From positions 248,001 to 312,000 of the forward strand of contig OZ244571.1 in assembly GCA_965217825.1 (NCBI GenBank): 64,000 bases of DNA. Reading direction: 5' to 3'. The DNA is from VXNE01 sp965217825. GTDB taxonomy: Bacteria; Pseudomonadota; Gammaproteobacteria; Pseudomonadales; Azotimanducaceae. How positions within the stretch are numbered: position 1 is the stretch's first letter; every line of letters begins with the position of its first letter. Both the position numbers and the translations under genes were made by a program. Below the pieces are notes generated by a model. The model had not been told where the DNA came from. It did not search any database and saw only the letters and a list, made by a program, of their open reading frames with translations. Positions 36,031-44,799 of the stretch are shown piece by piece.

Positions 36031-36972
36031 ATGGGCTGGCTCGCGACCATTTCAGGCGTCGTGTTCGCAGTGTTTGCGGGCTTTCTCGTGCTGACGATAA
36101 ACGATGCCATGCGCGCCAAGCTGCGGATTCGACGCCGACTGCAGCCCATGACCGCCCTGCTTGACGCAGAGGGTCCGGCACCTGTCGTCGAAGTGCTTCC
36201 CGCCGCCAGCGCTGAGAGCGACAACTATCTCGTCGAACGACTCGATGCCTGGTTCCCGTTGGCGGGCGGCGTGCATACAGCGATGATCGCCCTCGGTACC
36301 GCGCTCCTCGTCTGGATTGTCCTCGTGCCTGCGATGATCTTTGTCGGCGTGCCGACCATCTTCGCCATCTTGGTTTCGCTTGTGGTGGCGGCCATTGTCG
36401 GCTGGAACGTCGGCACGGTACTCGAAGATCGAAAACGGGACGCCTTTGCCAGTCGGCTCGTCACCGTCGTCGAGGACTTTCAACGCCTGGTGCGTTTCGG
36501 AACCTCCAGTCTACGCGCGCTCCGTTCCGTTGCGGAGACTGCGGAAGAACCGCTCGCCCCCTCGCTAAAAGACATATTGCGTGAAACCGATTTCGGAGTG
36601 CCGCTGGAGCAAGCCATCGCGCGCGAAGCACACCGGATCCGTATGGGCGAGCTGGCGATGCTGGCTGCCATTATCTCGACGCAAACGGGTACCGGGGGCA
36701 GCCTGTCGGAAGCCGTCGGCAACCTGGGCGACATGCTGAGGGAGCGGCTCGATTCCAATGTGCGACTCAAGGCCACCACCGCCGAATCCAAGGTTACCTT
36801 GATCGTGCTCGCTCTCGTTCCCGTCCTCGGTGTGACGGTACAGGCGTTCCTGCAACCCGAAATGGTGGATACCCTTTTGGGCGAAGCTCGCCATCTGCTT
36901 GGTATCGGCGTCGGCCTGATCGCCTCCGGCCTGTTTGTCTCCTGGCTGATTATGCGCGCCGCGCAACGATGA
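36031..36972 (+). CDS. tadB: Tad inner-membrane platform protein TadB
   Basis: 313-residue polytopic protein of the T2SF/GspF-like family that forms the pilus assembly platform with TadC. It has two N-terminal-half helices, the cytoplasmic T2SF core (FQRLVRFGTSSLRALRSVAE to TQTGTGGSLSEAVGNLGDMLRER) and two C-terminal helices. The start is 13 bases after tadA and the end overlaps tadC as ATGA. Confidence 0.93.
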   Translation: MGWLATISGVVFAVFAGFLVLTINDAMRAKLRIRRRLQPMTALLDAEGPAPVVEVLPAASAESDNYLVERLDAWFPLAGGVHTAMIALGTALLVWIVLVPAMIFVGVPTIFAILVSLVVAAIVGWNVGTVLEDRKRDAFASRLVTVVEDFQRLVRFGTSSLRALRSVAETAEEPLAPSLKDILRETDFGVPLEQAIAREAHRIRMGELAMLAAIISTQTGTGGSLSEAVGNLGDMLRERLDSNVRLKATTAESKVTLIVLALVPVLGVTVQAFLQPEMVDTLLGEARHLLGIGVGLIASGLFVSWLIMRAAQR

Positions 36973-37919
36973 TCCTGCAAGCAATCGCCGCGATCCTGTT
37001 AGGGGCTCTCTGTTGGGCGTTGTTCATCCTCGTAGGGGCGGCAATGGACCGAAGGCGGGTTGCGCGACGGCTCCGACTCGCCAGCGCGAGTGATCGAGAG
37101 TCCGGCGTGCAAAGTCGAATCTTTGAAGGGATGTCCGGCGTGCGGAGCGGCCTGGAACGCGTGGTCGGTGTCTTGGGAACCTTCATGCCCCTTGGCGATG
37201 AAGACCAGCAAAAAATCGCCGTGGGGTTGCAACGGGCAGGGTTTCGGTCGCCCAGCGCCGTGACCTTTGTGATCGGCACGAAAGTCGCCAGTCTGTTGAT
37301 CGGGCTGGTGGGCGGCGGGATGGCGGCGTCTACACTGTATTCCGGTGTGATCGGGTGGGGAGTCGGCCTGCTAGGCGGTCTGTTGGTCGGCGTTGCGTGC
37401 AATCTGGTCCCGGAACTGATCGTGACGCGTCTGGCCGCCAGGCGTGTTTGGCGGATTCAGAACGCGCTGCCCGATGCGATGGACCTGTTGATCGTCTGCC
37501 TCGAAGCGGGACTGACGTTCGAGCGCGCGCTCCGACGCACCGTAAGCGATCTCAGGGCATTTCGCCCCGCGCTCGCCGAAGAGCTAGGCCAGGCAAGTCT
37601 CGACATGCGAATCCACGGATTGAATCGCGAGGAAGCACTCGGCCGGGTCGCGCAACGTCTGGACCTCCAGTCTCTGAAGGATCTGACCACCACAGTGGCG
37701 CAGAGCGAACGCCAAGGCACGCCCGCGGCGGATGCCCTGCGCAGGCTATCCAGTTCGGTGCGTGTTGAAATGATCACCGACATGCAGGCCAAGATGGCGC
37801 GCCTGCCGACGCTGCTGATCATCCCTTCGATGGTGTTCCTGCTGCCTGGGCTGCTGGTGATTATTGGCGGCCCGGCATTTGTTCAACTTATGGGGGGGCT
37901 AAGCGGAGTCGGGGGCTAA
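36969..37919 (+). CDS. tadC: Tad inner-membrane platform protein TadC
   Basis: 316 residues, partner of TadB. Four helices surround a T2SF-like domain (IQNALPDAMDLLIVCLEAGLTFERALRR to VAQSERQGTPAADALRRLSSSVR); the C-terminus is a final helix. The ATG overlaps the tadB stop. It ends the plus-strand tad series and is convergent with the Roadblock-like gene, separated by a composite of three dispersed repeats. Confidence 0.93.
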   Translation: MILQAIAAILLGALCWALFILVGAAMDRRRVARRLRLASASDRESGVQSRIFEGMSGVRSGLERVVGVLGTFMPLGDEDQQKIAVGLQRAGFRSPSAVTFVIGTKVASLLIGLVGGGMAASTLYSGVIGWGVGLLGGLLVGVACNLVPELIVTRLAARRVWRIQNALPDAMDLLIVCLEAGLTFERALRRTVSDLRAFRPALAEELGQASLDMRIHGLNREEALGRVAQRLDLQSLKDLTTTVAQSERQGTPAADALRRLSSSVRVEMITDMQAKMARLPTLLIIPSMVFLLPGLLVIIGGPAFVQLMGGLSGVGG

Positions 37920-37975
37920 CCGCCCGTCCGTGCCCTGGGGCGCCGTCGCCACCGGCGAGCTACCCGGGAACCTCG

Positions 37976-38101
37976 CTAGCGCCACAAAACCCGTCGCCCT
38001 TCGGGTGCGCCGTCTTTTGCCCCCGCCCAAGCCCGACTATTTCGTCCCACCCGCTCACCCGTCACCCTGTCGATCTTGCCGCTAATGCGGCAAGTCCGAC
38101 A
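37976..38101 (-). repeat. Family-1 dispersed repeat, copy D (long form)
   Basis: Reverse-oriented long form, starting ctagcgccacaaaa and ending at gtccgac, where it joins directly to a family-2 element. It has the CTTGCCGC / GCGGCAAG hairpin with loop TAAT. Confidence 0.92.
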
Positions 38102-38103
38102 AA

Positions 38104-38215
38104 CTTCCATGGAACAAACGTCTCCGGGGAGCGTCAGCGACTCGGGGTGGTTGTTCCATGGTCGACGAGCGGGGCCGGGCCACAGGCGAAGCCGAAGGTT
38201 TCGGCTGTGGGGCAC
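38104..38215 (+). repeat. Family-2 structured repeat between two family-1 copies
   Basis: 112 bp from cttccatggaac to ggctgtggggcac. It contains an 11-bp perfect inverted repeat CCATGGAACAA / TTGTTCCATGG, then a second hairpin bounded by CCACAG / CTGTGG with GCCGAA / TTCGGC inside. It fills the space between family-1 copies D and E. Confidence 0.9.
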
Positions 38216-38217
38216 TG

Positions 38218-38331
38218 CTAGTGCCACAAAATCCGTCGACCCTTCGGGTACGCCGTGTTTTGCCCCCGCCCAAGCCCACCTATCATCCTGTCGATCTTGC
38301 CGCTAGTGCGGCAAGTCCGACAGTCTGCTAG
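38218..38331 (-). repeat. Family-1 dispersed repeat, copy E (short form)
   Basis: Reverse-oriented, with CTAG at both ends (38218-38221 and 38328-38331). The last TAG, read on the minus strand, is the stop codon of the Roadblock-like gene. Confidence 0.92.
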
Positions 38332-38852
38332 CGGGGAGACCGTCGATAGCCGCGTCCGCCGCGCCAGGATGTGTTGAACATTTCCACATCCTGCACGTTG
38401 GTTGCTGGTTCGCGTTCCCGCGGGAAAGCGCCGACTTGCCCTGGGGGCTCGCCATCGTCGTCCATGACGCGGGCCAGCGCTTCACGCATGGATATCCAAC
38501 CCAGACCCAAGTTGGCGGTCTTGTCGGTGATCAGGATCATGAGCGTGTTTGCCTGTCCCGGAACCACCGACATGAAGTGGTAGGTGTCCTCTGTCGTCGT
38601 CTGGATTTCCGTGACGAAACTCGATCCGGATTCTCCTCCGGTCGACATCGCCCCCTCCAGACGGCGCACCGCCTTTCCCCTGAAATAGTCCGCGCCGGCA
38701 GCGGCAATGGCCTCCATGGCTACGGGATTGAGTATCCCTCCAGGGGCAATTTTTGAAGCCAGCGGCAACCCTGTCTCAAGATCGACCAGCGCGCACGCCA
38801 AGCCGCCGTCCACGTCATCGACGATTCCGTCGCATAGCTCTTGCAGCCTCAC
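38328..38852 (-). CDS. Roadblock/LC7-like protein, short paralogue
   Basis: 174 residues. LQELCDGIVDDVDGGLACALVDLETGLPLAS through TTTEDTYHFMSVVPGQANTLMILITDKTANLGLGWISMREALARV aligns along its length with the domain at 8669-9691. The start is GTG 38852, with a GGAGGTGA ribosome site about 7 bases upstream; this matches the paralogue's first residue better than ATG 38882. The C-terminal ~50 residues are a short disordered tail. The stop codon is supplied by a dispersed repeat. Such proteins usually regulate small GTPases, but none is visible here. Confidence 0.75.
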   Translation of the reverse strand: MRLQELCDGIVDDVDGGLACALVDLETGLPLASKIAPGGILNPVAMEAIAAAGADYFRGKAVRRLEGAMSTGGESGSSFVTEIQTTTEDTYHFMSVVPGQANTLMILITDKTANLGLGWISMREALARVMDDDGEPPGQVGAFPREREPATNVQDVEMFNTSWRGGRGYRRSPR

Positions 38853-39010
38853 CTGATCCTCACCTCCTGCCGGAATACCCATCCGGCAACACTTCGCGCG
38901 TCATCCGACGATGCCTCATTTGGATTACGTGTGTCAACCTGTGTCCCAAGTGCTCTATCCGCCTGAAACCACGCGACATCTGGAAAGATCCCGCCGGATA
39001 CGGATGCACA

Positions 39011-39101
39011 AAACATAGATGTTTGTTCGCCAAGCCCCAAGCTCGGGCATCGAAATTTTCCGCCAATGGCGGAAAATTTCCCCAATGCCATCGACGTCGC
39101 G
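39011..39101. repeat. Family-3 conserved block, copy 1, with perfect palindrome
   Basis: About 90 bp in the gap between the LytTR gene and the Roadblock-like gene. It contains a perfect 13-bp inverted repeat, GAAATTTTCCGCC / GGCGGAAAATTTC, with a 3-base loop (39052-39080). It matches 40315-40408 over its full length. Confidence 0.8.
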
Positions 39102-39112
39102 CGAAAGGTCGA

Positions 39113-40012
39113 CTACGGTCGGGTACGCTGTTTCTTTGGAGGGGGGACGGCGGCACGTACGGCGGCGAGGTGGGTACGGCTTACCGGGACTTCATGTGGG
39201 CCGGTCACGCGCACCAGCGTGCGTTCGTCGCGACGCAAAATGCCAATGATGTGGCGATGCGCGACCCAGTAGGACCGATGTACCTGCAACCCCAGGTCGC
39301 CGAGAGCGGCCATCGCATCGGCCAGGCGCATCAGAACGAGGCAGGAACCAGCCGTCGTGACCACATTGATGTAGTGCCCACAGACGTTGAGATAGACCAC
39401 GTCGCGTCCCAGCATGTCGGGAAGGCGGTCGAAAAACCAGGACTCAGCCCCCGCGGGGGGCTGCGGCGCGGTCAGTGGTAGCGCGTTGGTCCCCCCGTCG
39501 CAGCGGGGTGAAGCATGTCCCGCCTCGGTGGCGCGCCTTAGTTTTGCGCGCTGGCACGCCACGTACTGGATCAGGCAAGTGTACGCCAACCCCAACACCA
39601 CAACGCTACGGTAAACCTCCCACAATGCGACGTGAGCAACGTCTTGCGGCTGAAACAGCCCATAGATGGTGTAGGCAACGGCACTGTAGGGTATCGCCGC
39701 AAATAATGCGCCCAACGTACTCGCCAGCACAATCTGGACGGGTGGTCGGAGTCGCATGAGAAAAAGTATGGCAGAGCTCAGGGCGTGAGACAGGGGCCAG
39801 CATATTGCGCCGCACGATGCCACGAACGCGAGTCGCTGCAGTGGACGGAAGCTGTCGTGAATGCCCAGCAGCCCGAGAATGGTGAAAGTAAGGACCAGGC
39901 CGACGAGCACGCTGAGCGATACGGCAATCAGGCGCCCATCCAACATTTCCCGATACGCGTACTGCAAGCTCGAAAATTCGTCGATCGGGCCATTGACGGT
40001 CGTTGGCTTCAT
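39113..40012 (-). CDS. Membrane-bound LytTR-family transcription regulator
   Basis: 299 residues. Four transmembrane helices occupy about residues 28-150, a short linker follows, and the C-terminal ~100 residues form a LytTR DNA-binding domain (VVYLNVCGHYINVVTTAG, LQVHRSYWVAHRHIIGI, VPVSRTHLAAVRAAV). There is no receiver domain, so it is not a classic response regulator; a membrane signal probably controls it directly. It is flanked by two copies of a conserved ~90-bp block that could be its binding sites, and is divergent from the pseudokinase gene. Confidence 0.87.
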   Translation of the reverse strand: MKPTTVNGPIDEFSSLQYAYREMLDGRLIAVSLSVLVGLVLTFTILGLLGIHDSFRPLQRLAFVASCGAICWPLSHALSSAILFLMRLRPPVQIVLASTLGALFAAIPYSAVAYTIYGLFQPQDVAHVALWEVYRSVVVLGLAYTCLIQYVACQRAKLRRATEAGHASPRCDGGTNALPLTAPQPPAGAESWFFDRLPDMLGRDVVYLNVCGHYINVVTTAGSCLVLMRLADAMAALGDLGLQVHRSYWVAHRHIIGILRRDERTLVRVTGPHEVPVSRTHLAAVRAAVPPPKKQRTRP

Positions 40013-40116
40013 TCGGGTACTGTCCCGTCATCCGGGTAAACCATCCGTGAAAGAGCCCTGCAAGCAACCCAAATACAAACAACGTGAGCGGCGAAACCGT
40101 TCGGGGCTATTTCAAG

Positions 40117-40183
40117 CTAGCGCCACAAAAACCGTCGCCCTGGCGGGCGCCGTGTTTTGCCCCCGCCCAAGCCCACCTATCAG
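40117..40183 (-). repeat. Family-1 dispersed repeat, copy F (truncated)
   Basis: Starts ctagcgccacaaaa and runs to the gcccacctatca position, then similarity stops. The CTTGCCGC hairpin half is missing. It lies upstream of the LytTR gene. Confidence 0.85.
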
Positions 40184-40226
40184 CCGTACAAGTAGACTCG
40201 TAGACGGCTGGAGAGTTCACCAGATG

Positions 40227-40260
40227 CGGGTTCCCAACGGGTTCCCAGCGGGTTCCCGCC
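40227..40260. repeat. 11-bp tandem repeat
   Basis: Three copies of cgggttcccaa-type 11-mers in the 735-base gap between the LytTR and pseudokinase genes, related to the 12-mers in metG and the racemase gene. The rest of the gap holds a truncated family-1 repeat, a family-3 block, a hairpin and otherwise nothing recognisable. Confidence 0.8.
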
Positions 40261-40314
40261 CGAACGACGTCAGTAGTATTCGAAAAGACCTGGACGAGCA
40301 CGCACAACAATGAA

Positions 40315-40408
40315 AACACTAAACGTTCGTCCGTCAAGCCTACAAGCTCAGGCATGAATATTTTTCGCCAGTGACTGAAAATTTCCCTAATGGCATCTAC
40401 GTTGCGTC
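40315..40408. repeat. Family-3 conserved block, copy 2
   Basis: About 90 bp matching 39011-39101 in the same orientation (shared aagctc.ggcat, aaaatttccc.aatg.catc.acgt). The palindrome is less perfect here. It lies between the divergent LytTR and pseudokinase genes, about 340 bp before the latter. Confidence 0.75.
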
Positions 40409-40658
40409 AAGTCGCGCAAAGCAGAGCGAGCGCTATCTCCGATGCGCCAAACAACCCCGCCATCGTAGATAGTGCCGTTTGTGCGGCACGTATCACATGC
40501 ATACAACACACGCTTTACAAAAGCGCCTCGGCGCGCCTGAAATGCCGTGTCGCCCAGCGCCAGTGGCGGAAGTCGACGGCATTCGCCGATTTTCCGATGA
40601 AAACCACAATCACTTATCATGCGCACCCCTGTTGTATCAGTGGAGTCCCCGGAGGGGT

Positions 40659-40683
40659 CGAGTTGCGTGACGGCCGCAACTCG
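40659..40683 (+). promoter_or_regulatory. Hairpin in pseudokinase leader
   Basis: Perfect 9-bp stem CGAGTTGCG / CGCAACTCG with a 7-base loop, about 65 bases upstream of the start codon. It could be an operator or an RNA leader structure. Confidence 0.45.
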
Positions 40684-40747
40684 GGTTCAGATTGGCTGAC
40701 GACCGCCGGAGCGTCGCATATGTCCCGGGGCTTGATGTAAGGAGCAC

Positions 40748-43717
40748 GTGTTGGCCGACGACCATTTCGCTCTCCCCAACGGCTATCGTCTGGAGGAATA
40801 CGAATTCGGGGGTGTGCTCGGTGTCGGCGCGCTTGGAATCAAGTATGTCGCGTTCGACCACAATCTCGAGAAATCGGTTGTTGTCAAGGAGTACCTGCCC
40901 GACCATCTCTCAGCGCGTGCCGCTACAGGCGTGGTACCGAAGTCATCGGCGCACAAGGCGGACTTCGACGCCGAACTGAACCGATTCCTGGACGAGGGCG
41001 AGGCTCTGACGCGCATCGCCCATCCGAACCTCGTCGAGGTGCTTAGGTGCCTGCGGGCCAACGGCACCGGCTACATCGTCAGAGACTATGTCGAGGGAGA
41101 CGTCCTCTCGGCGCTGCTGGAACAAAAAGCAGTGCTGCCAGAAGAGGAATGCGAAAGCCTCCTGTTCCCCATCCTTGACGGATTGGAAGCCTTGCACCAG
41201 AGCAATTTCCTGCACCGGGACATTGGCCCCGACAAGATCGTCATCCGAGAGGACGGCCCGCCCGTGCTCCTCGGCTTCCCGGCGCAGCAGCAGGTCACTG
41301 CGGCACGCAAGGTGTTTGGCGCAAGGTCTACAGGCTCCTACTACATGCTGCGGCCAGGCTACGCGGCGCTGGAACAGTATTCGCGCACGGGACATCTTGG
41401 AGCGTGGACAGATATCTACGGCCTTGGAGCGGTCATGTATCGGTGCGCGACAGGACTGACGCCGCCGGAAGCCACCGAACGGGCAGTGAGAGACGAAATG
41501 CTTCCCGTGTCCGAAGCGACGCAGAGACCTTACGGCGCAATAACACTGGCGGGCATCGACGCGGCGCTCGCTATTCGCGCGCACGAGCGGCCGCAAAGCG
41601 TTGCCGCATGGCGCAGGTCGTTTGCCGTTCCATCGGATCGATCCCCGCGTGGCACCCGACGCGCCGCGCGCGACCAGATGTTCATCGCCCCGCAACCACT
41701 CGATCCGAGTCGAACCGCCGCGCGCCCGCGCGCAGCGAGGTCCTCTTCTGCACGCGCGGCGAGAACATCTGAATCCCGGCGGCAGTGGGCGATTCCCGTG
41801 ATCGCGGCAACAGCGCTCATAGCGGTTCTCACTTGGGTGGACGCCGGAATTCTTCGTTCATCGGGCGCGCAGAGCGACGAATCCGACACGCTGTTGCCGC
41901 CCAGCGAATCGCTGCCAACTGTCTCGCCGCCAGAACTGTCGAGACAACCAGCCCAATCCGAGTCACAACCAACGACGGAAAGGACACCAGAAGAACCGCT
42001 CCATACGGCGTCGCGATCATCGACGGACGCGTTTTCGCGCGAACCGCAACCACCGCCGCCAGAACTGCCCGAGGAGTTGGCACCAGCGCCAGCCGACCTT
42101 GTCGAGCAAAGTCCTGCGCCGCCGGCTCTCTCTACGCTGGTCGTGGAGACGACGCCACCGGGCGCGGAAGTCCTGATCGCTGGCGCGGTGGTCGGTCAAA
42201 CCCCATTGGAGGTTCCGGAGCTGCCGGCGGGAGCGTACGACGTGACCTTGCGCCATGGCCTCTACGAGACGTTGTCGGAAACGATTTTGGTCCCGGATCC
42301 GACCGATCCAGAGCGGGTGGCAACCCGCGTGGAGCGTACACTTGCACGCGCGACCGGCGCGCTGACCGTGCTGACGGAACCCGCACAAGCGTGGATCGAG
42401 CACGATGGCGAACGCTTGGCGGAGCGCACCCCGACGACTATCCGCGGACTACCCGCCGGACCGCTGAACCTGACCGTCGGGGCCCAGGCGCACCGACCCT
42501 TGCAGGTGAGTGCCACCGTACCCAAGAACGGCATCGAGGTCCTTGAGCTCACCCTGACAAGCAGCGTCGTCTACGGCACGCTGACGTTGGAACTTAACCC
42601 CGACGATGTCGAAGTAACGCTGCCGGATCTCGAACTGGCATACGAAGTCGGAATGCGGATTCCGGAAGGGAGCCATAGCGTGCGTGTGAGCCGCGACGGC
42701 TACATGACGGAAACCCGTACCATCGAAGTTGCCGGCGTCACCCGGTCACCGATCTCGCTCACCCGCAACCCACAACCATTTACCGTGGCGACCACGCCGG
42801 CGGGCGCCTTCGTGAGCCTTCCGGACAGTGATCAGGCCTACGGTCCCGGCGTGATGCTGGCACCTGGAAGCTATCGCGTCAGAGCGGTGCTGCCAGGTTA
42901 CGAGACGTGGGAAGGAACAGTGAACCACGACATCCGACCCACAGACCATGCGGTAACGTTGCGTTCCGGTGTCGCGGAGTTTGCCGACCCGCTCGGTTCG
43001 GGCGGGACCGGACCGGCAATGGTGGCAATTCCCGCCGGAAGTTTCCGCATGGGTTGCGTCTCCCGCGTCGACTGTCGCTCGAACGAACTGCCCGTCCGCG
43101 ACGTCGCATTGGCAAGGCCATTGGCGTTATCGAAGTTCGAGGTGACCTGCGAAGACTTCGGGCGCTTTGCCCGCGCCACCGGTCGCGAACCGGCCGAAGA
43201 GCCGTCCTGTAGCGCGGGGCCTTCAGTACCCGCCGTCAAGGTGTCGTGGAACGACGCCGTGGCTTACGCCGAATGGTTATCTTCCGAAACCCTTAAGCCC
43301 TATCGCTTGCCAAGCGAGGCAGAGTGGGAGTACGCGGCACGGGCGGGCACGATAACCAGGTACAACTGGGGAAGTTTGATCGGCGTGGAACGGGCCAACT
43401 GTAGCGGCTGTCGCAGTCGGGCAAACAGGGACCACCGCGGAACGGTTACCGTGGGATCCTTCAGCGCAAATTCCTGGGGACTGCACGACATGCACGGCAA
43501 CGCATGGGAATGGGTGTCGGACTGCCGTCTCGACAACTACGAAGGCGCGGCCGACGATGCATCCGCGAGAACTGCCGCAAATTGCGAACAGCGCGTGCTT
43601 CGCGGTGGCTCCTGGCGCGTAAATCCGAGTTTGGTACGCGCAGCACAACGCGGTTGGGGCAACGAGTCCCTTCGCCTTGACGATGTCGGTATCCGCGTCG
43701 TCGTCGAGATGGAGTAG
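40748..43717 (+). CDS. Kinase-like (probable pseudokinase) / PEGA / FGE-sulfatase membrane protein
   Basis: 989 residues. Residues ~10-290 are a Ser/Thr-kinase fold: Gly loop GVLGVGALG and VVVK (Lys47) are present. The catalytic loop, however, reads HRDIGPDKI (Gly160 and Lys163 replace the usual Lys and Asn), and the DFG position reads GFP (176-178), so phosphotransfer is doubtful. A transmembrane helix lies near 345-366, then a Pro/Glu linker and PEGA-type repeats (VVETTPPGAEVLIAG; LTVLTEPAQAWIEHDG; TVATTPAGAFVSLPD). The last ~230 residues are an FGE/SUMF1 domain (MVAIPAGSFRMGC, RLPSEAEWEYAARAG, GLHDMHGNAWEWVSDC, RVLRGGSW). Start is GTG 40748 or TTG 40751, preceded by AAGGAG. Confidence 0.87.
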   Translation: MLADDHFALPNGYRLEEYEFGGVLGVGALGIKYVAFDHNLEKSVVVKEYLPDHLSARAATGVVPKSSAHKADFDAELNRFLDEGEALTRIAHPNLVEVLRCLRANGTGYIVRDYVEGDVLSALLEQKAVLPEEECESLLFPILDGLEALHQSNFLHRDIGPDKIVIREDGPPVLLGFPAQQQVTAARKVFGARSTGSYYMLRPGYAALEQYSRTGHLGAWTDIYGLGAVMYRCATGLTPPEATERAVRDEMLPVSEATQRPYGAITLAGIDAALAIRAHERPQSVAAWRRSFAVPSDRSPRGTRRAARDQMFIAPQPLDPSRTAARPRAARSSSARAARTSESRRQWAIPVIAATALIAVLTWVDAGILRSSGAQSDESDTLLPPSESLPTVSPPELSRQPAQSESQPTTERTPEEPLHTASRSSTDAFSREPQPPPPELPEELAPAPADLVEQSPAPPALSTLVVETTPPGAEVLIAGAVVGQTPLEVPELPAGAYDVTLRHGLYETLSETILVPDPTDPERVATRVERTLARATGALTVLTEPAQAWIEHDGERLAERTPTTIRGLPAGPLNLTVGAQAHRPLQVSATVPKNGIEVLELTLTSSVVYGTLTLELNPDDVEVTLPDLELAYEVGMRIPEGSHSVRVSRDGYMTETRTIEVAGVTRSPISLTRNPQPFTVATTPAGAFVSLPDSDQAYGPGVMLAPGSYRVRAVLPGYETWEGTVNHDIRPTDHAVTLRSGVAEFADPLGSGGTGPAMVAIPAGSFRMGCVSRVDCRSNELPVRDVALARPLALSKFEVTCEDFGRFARATGREPAEEPSCSAGPSVPAVKVSWNDAVAYAEWLSSETLKPYRLPSEAEWEYAARAGTITRYNWGSLIGVERANCSGCRSRANRDHRGTVTVGSFSANSWGLHDMHGNAWEWVSDCRLDNYEGAADDASARTAANCEQRVLRGGSWRVNPSLVRAAQRGWGNESLRLDDVGIRVVVEME

Positions 43718-43735
43718 CGCTCAATCCCTGAGCGC
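43717..43735. terminator. Bidirectional hairpin between convergent genes
   Basis: Perfect 7-bp stem GCGCTCA / TGAGCGC with a 5-base loop, starting at the last base of the pseudokinase gene's stop and about 24 bases from the end of purM. Plausible shared terminator, though without a T tract. Confidence 0.45.
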
Positions 43736-43758
43736 CAAGTCCGCCTTAGCCCGGAAGA

Positions 43759-44799
43759 TTACCCGAAGGAATATCCGTCCCCGGTTGCGACCAGATGGCC
43801 CGCTGCAGGCTGGGTTGTCGCCGTTACGATTCGACCGATGGACACGGCCATTTCACCCGCGCGGATCAAACTGTCCAGCACGTCGTCTTCGAATGCCGGA
43901 GCAACGCACAGGACGAAGCCGATCCCGCAATTGAAAGTGCGCAGCATTTCGGTCTCCTCGATATTCCCCGCCTGCTGCAGCCAACCGAATACCGCCGGGC
44001 GCGCCCAGCTATCGAGATCCATGTCGGCGGCCAGACCCTCCGGCAGCATCCTGGGCACATTCTCGACCAGGCCCCCACCGGTCACATGTGCCATGCCCTT
44101 GATTGGTGCTGCCCGGAGCGCCCCCGCAATCGGTTGTGCGTAAATTCGCGTTGGAGCCAGGAGTTGATCCAGGAGCGTATCGTTCAAGACAATGCCCTTG
44201 TCTTCGACGATGCGGCGGATGAGCGAATACCCGTTCGAATGGGGACCGGTTGAACCGACACCGATCAGCCGATCACCGACAGCGATGTGTTCTCCGGTGA
44301 CCCTATCGTCGCATTCGACTATACCCATGCAGAAACCGGCGAGATCGTAGTCGCCGGGCCGATAGAAACCGGGCATCTCGGCGGTCTCACCCCCTGCGAG
44401 GGCGCACCCGGCGATCTCGCATCCCTTTGCAATACCGACGATCACCCGCTCGGCCACATCCACATCGAGTTCCGAGGTTGCGTAGTAGTCGAGAAACAGG
44501 AAGGGCTCGGCGCCGTAGACGATCACGTCGTTCACACACATGGCGACGAGATCCTGGCCAACCTCGTCGTGGCGATCATGCTCGATGGCGAGCCTGAGTT
44601 TCGTACCCACGCCGTCGGTCCCCGCCACGATGACCGGCTTGCGGTACCTTGCGGGTACGGCGGCCAAGGACGAGAACCCGCCAAGGCCCGAGAGGAACGC
44701 ATCTCCCTGCGTACGCCGCGCCGCTGGCGCGATGCGGCGAACAAGTTCATTGCCGGCGTCGATGTCGACGCCAGCATCACGATAGGTGAGTCCTGACAT
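43759..44799 (-). CDS. purM: Phosphoribosylformylglycinamidine cyclo-ligase
   Basis: AIR synthetase, fifth step of purine synthesis; 346 residues. It starts MSGLTYRDAGVDIDAGNELV and contains GTDGVGTKLRLA, DVIVYGAEPLFFLDY-type (VNDVIVYGAEPFLFLDYYA), GGETAEMPGFY, HSNGYSLIR and AHVTGGGLVENVPR. ATG 44799 matches the family start, so the open frame to 44826 is not used. Divergence from a DUF2066 gene is a common gammaproteobacterial arrangement. Confidence 0.97.
   Translation of the reverse strand: MSGLTYRDAGVDIDAGNELVRRIAPAARRTQGDAFLSGLGGFSSLAAVPARYRKPVIVAGTDGVGTKLRLAIEHDRHDEVGQDLVAMCVNDVIVYGAEPFLFLDYYATSELDVDVAERVIVGIAKGCEIAGCALAGGETAEMPGFYRPGDYDLAGFCMGIVECDDRVTGEHIAVGDRLIGVGSTGPHSNGYSLIRRIVEDKGIVLNDTLLDQLLAPTRIYAQPIAGALRAAPIKGMAHVTGGGLVENVPRMLPEGLAADMDLDSWARPAVFGWLQQAGNIEETEMLRTFNCGIGFVLCVAPAFEDDVLDSLIRAGEMAVSIGRIVTATTQPAAGHLVATGDGYSFG

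Noticed and set aside
34473..36224. Long minus-strand open frame antisense to tadA
   Set aside because: High-GC shadow of tadA; no domain, and the plus strand encodes a clear secretion ATPase.
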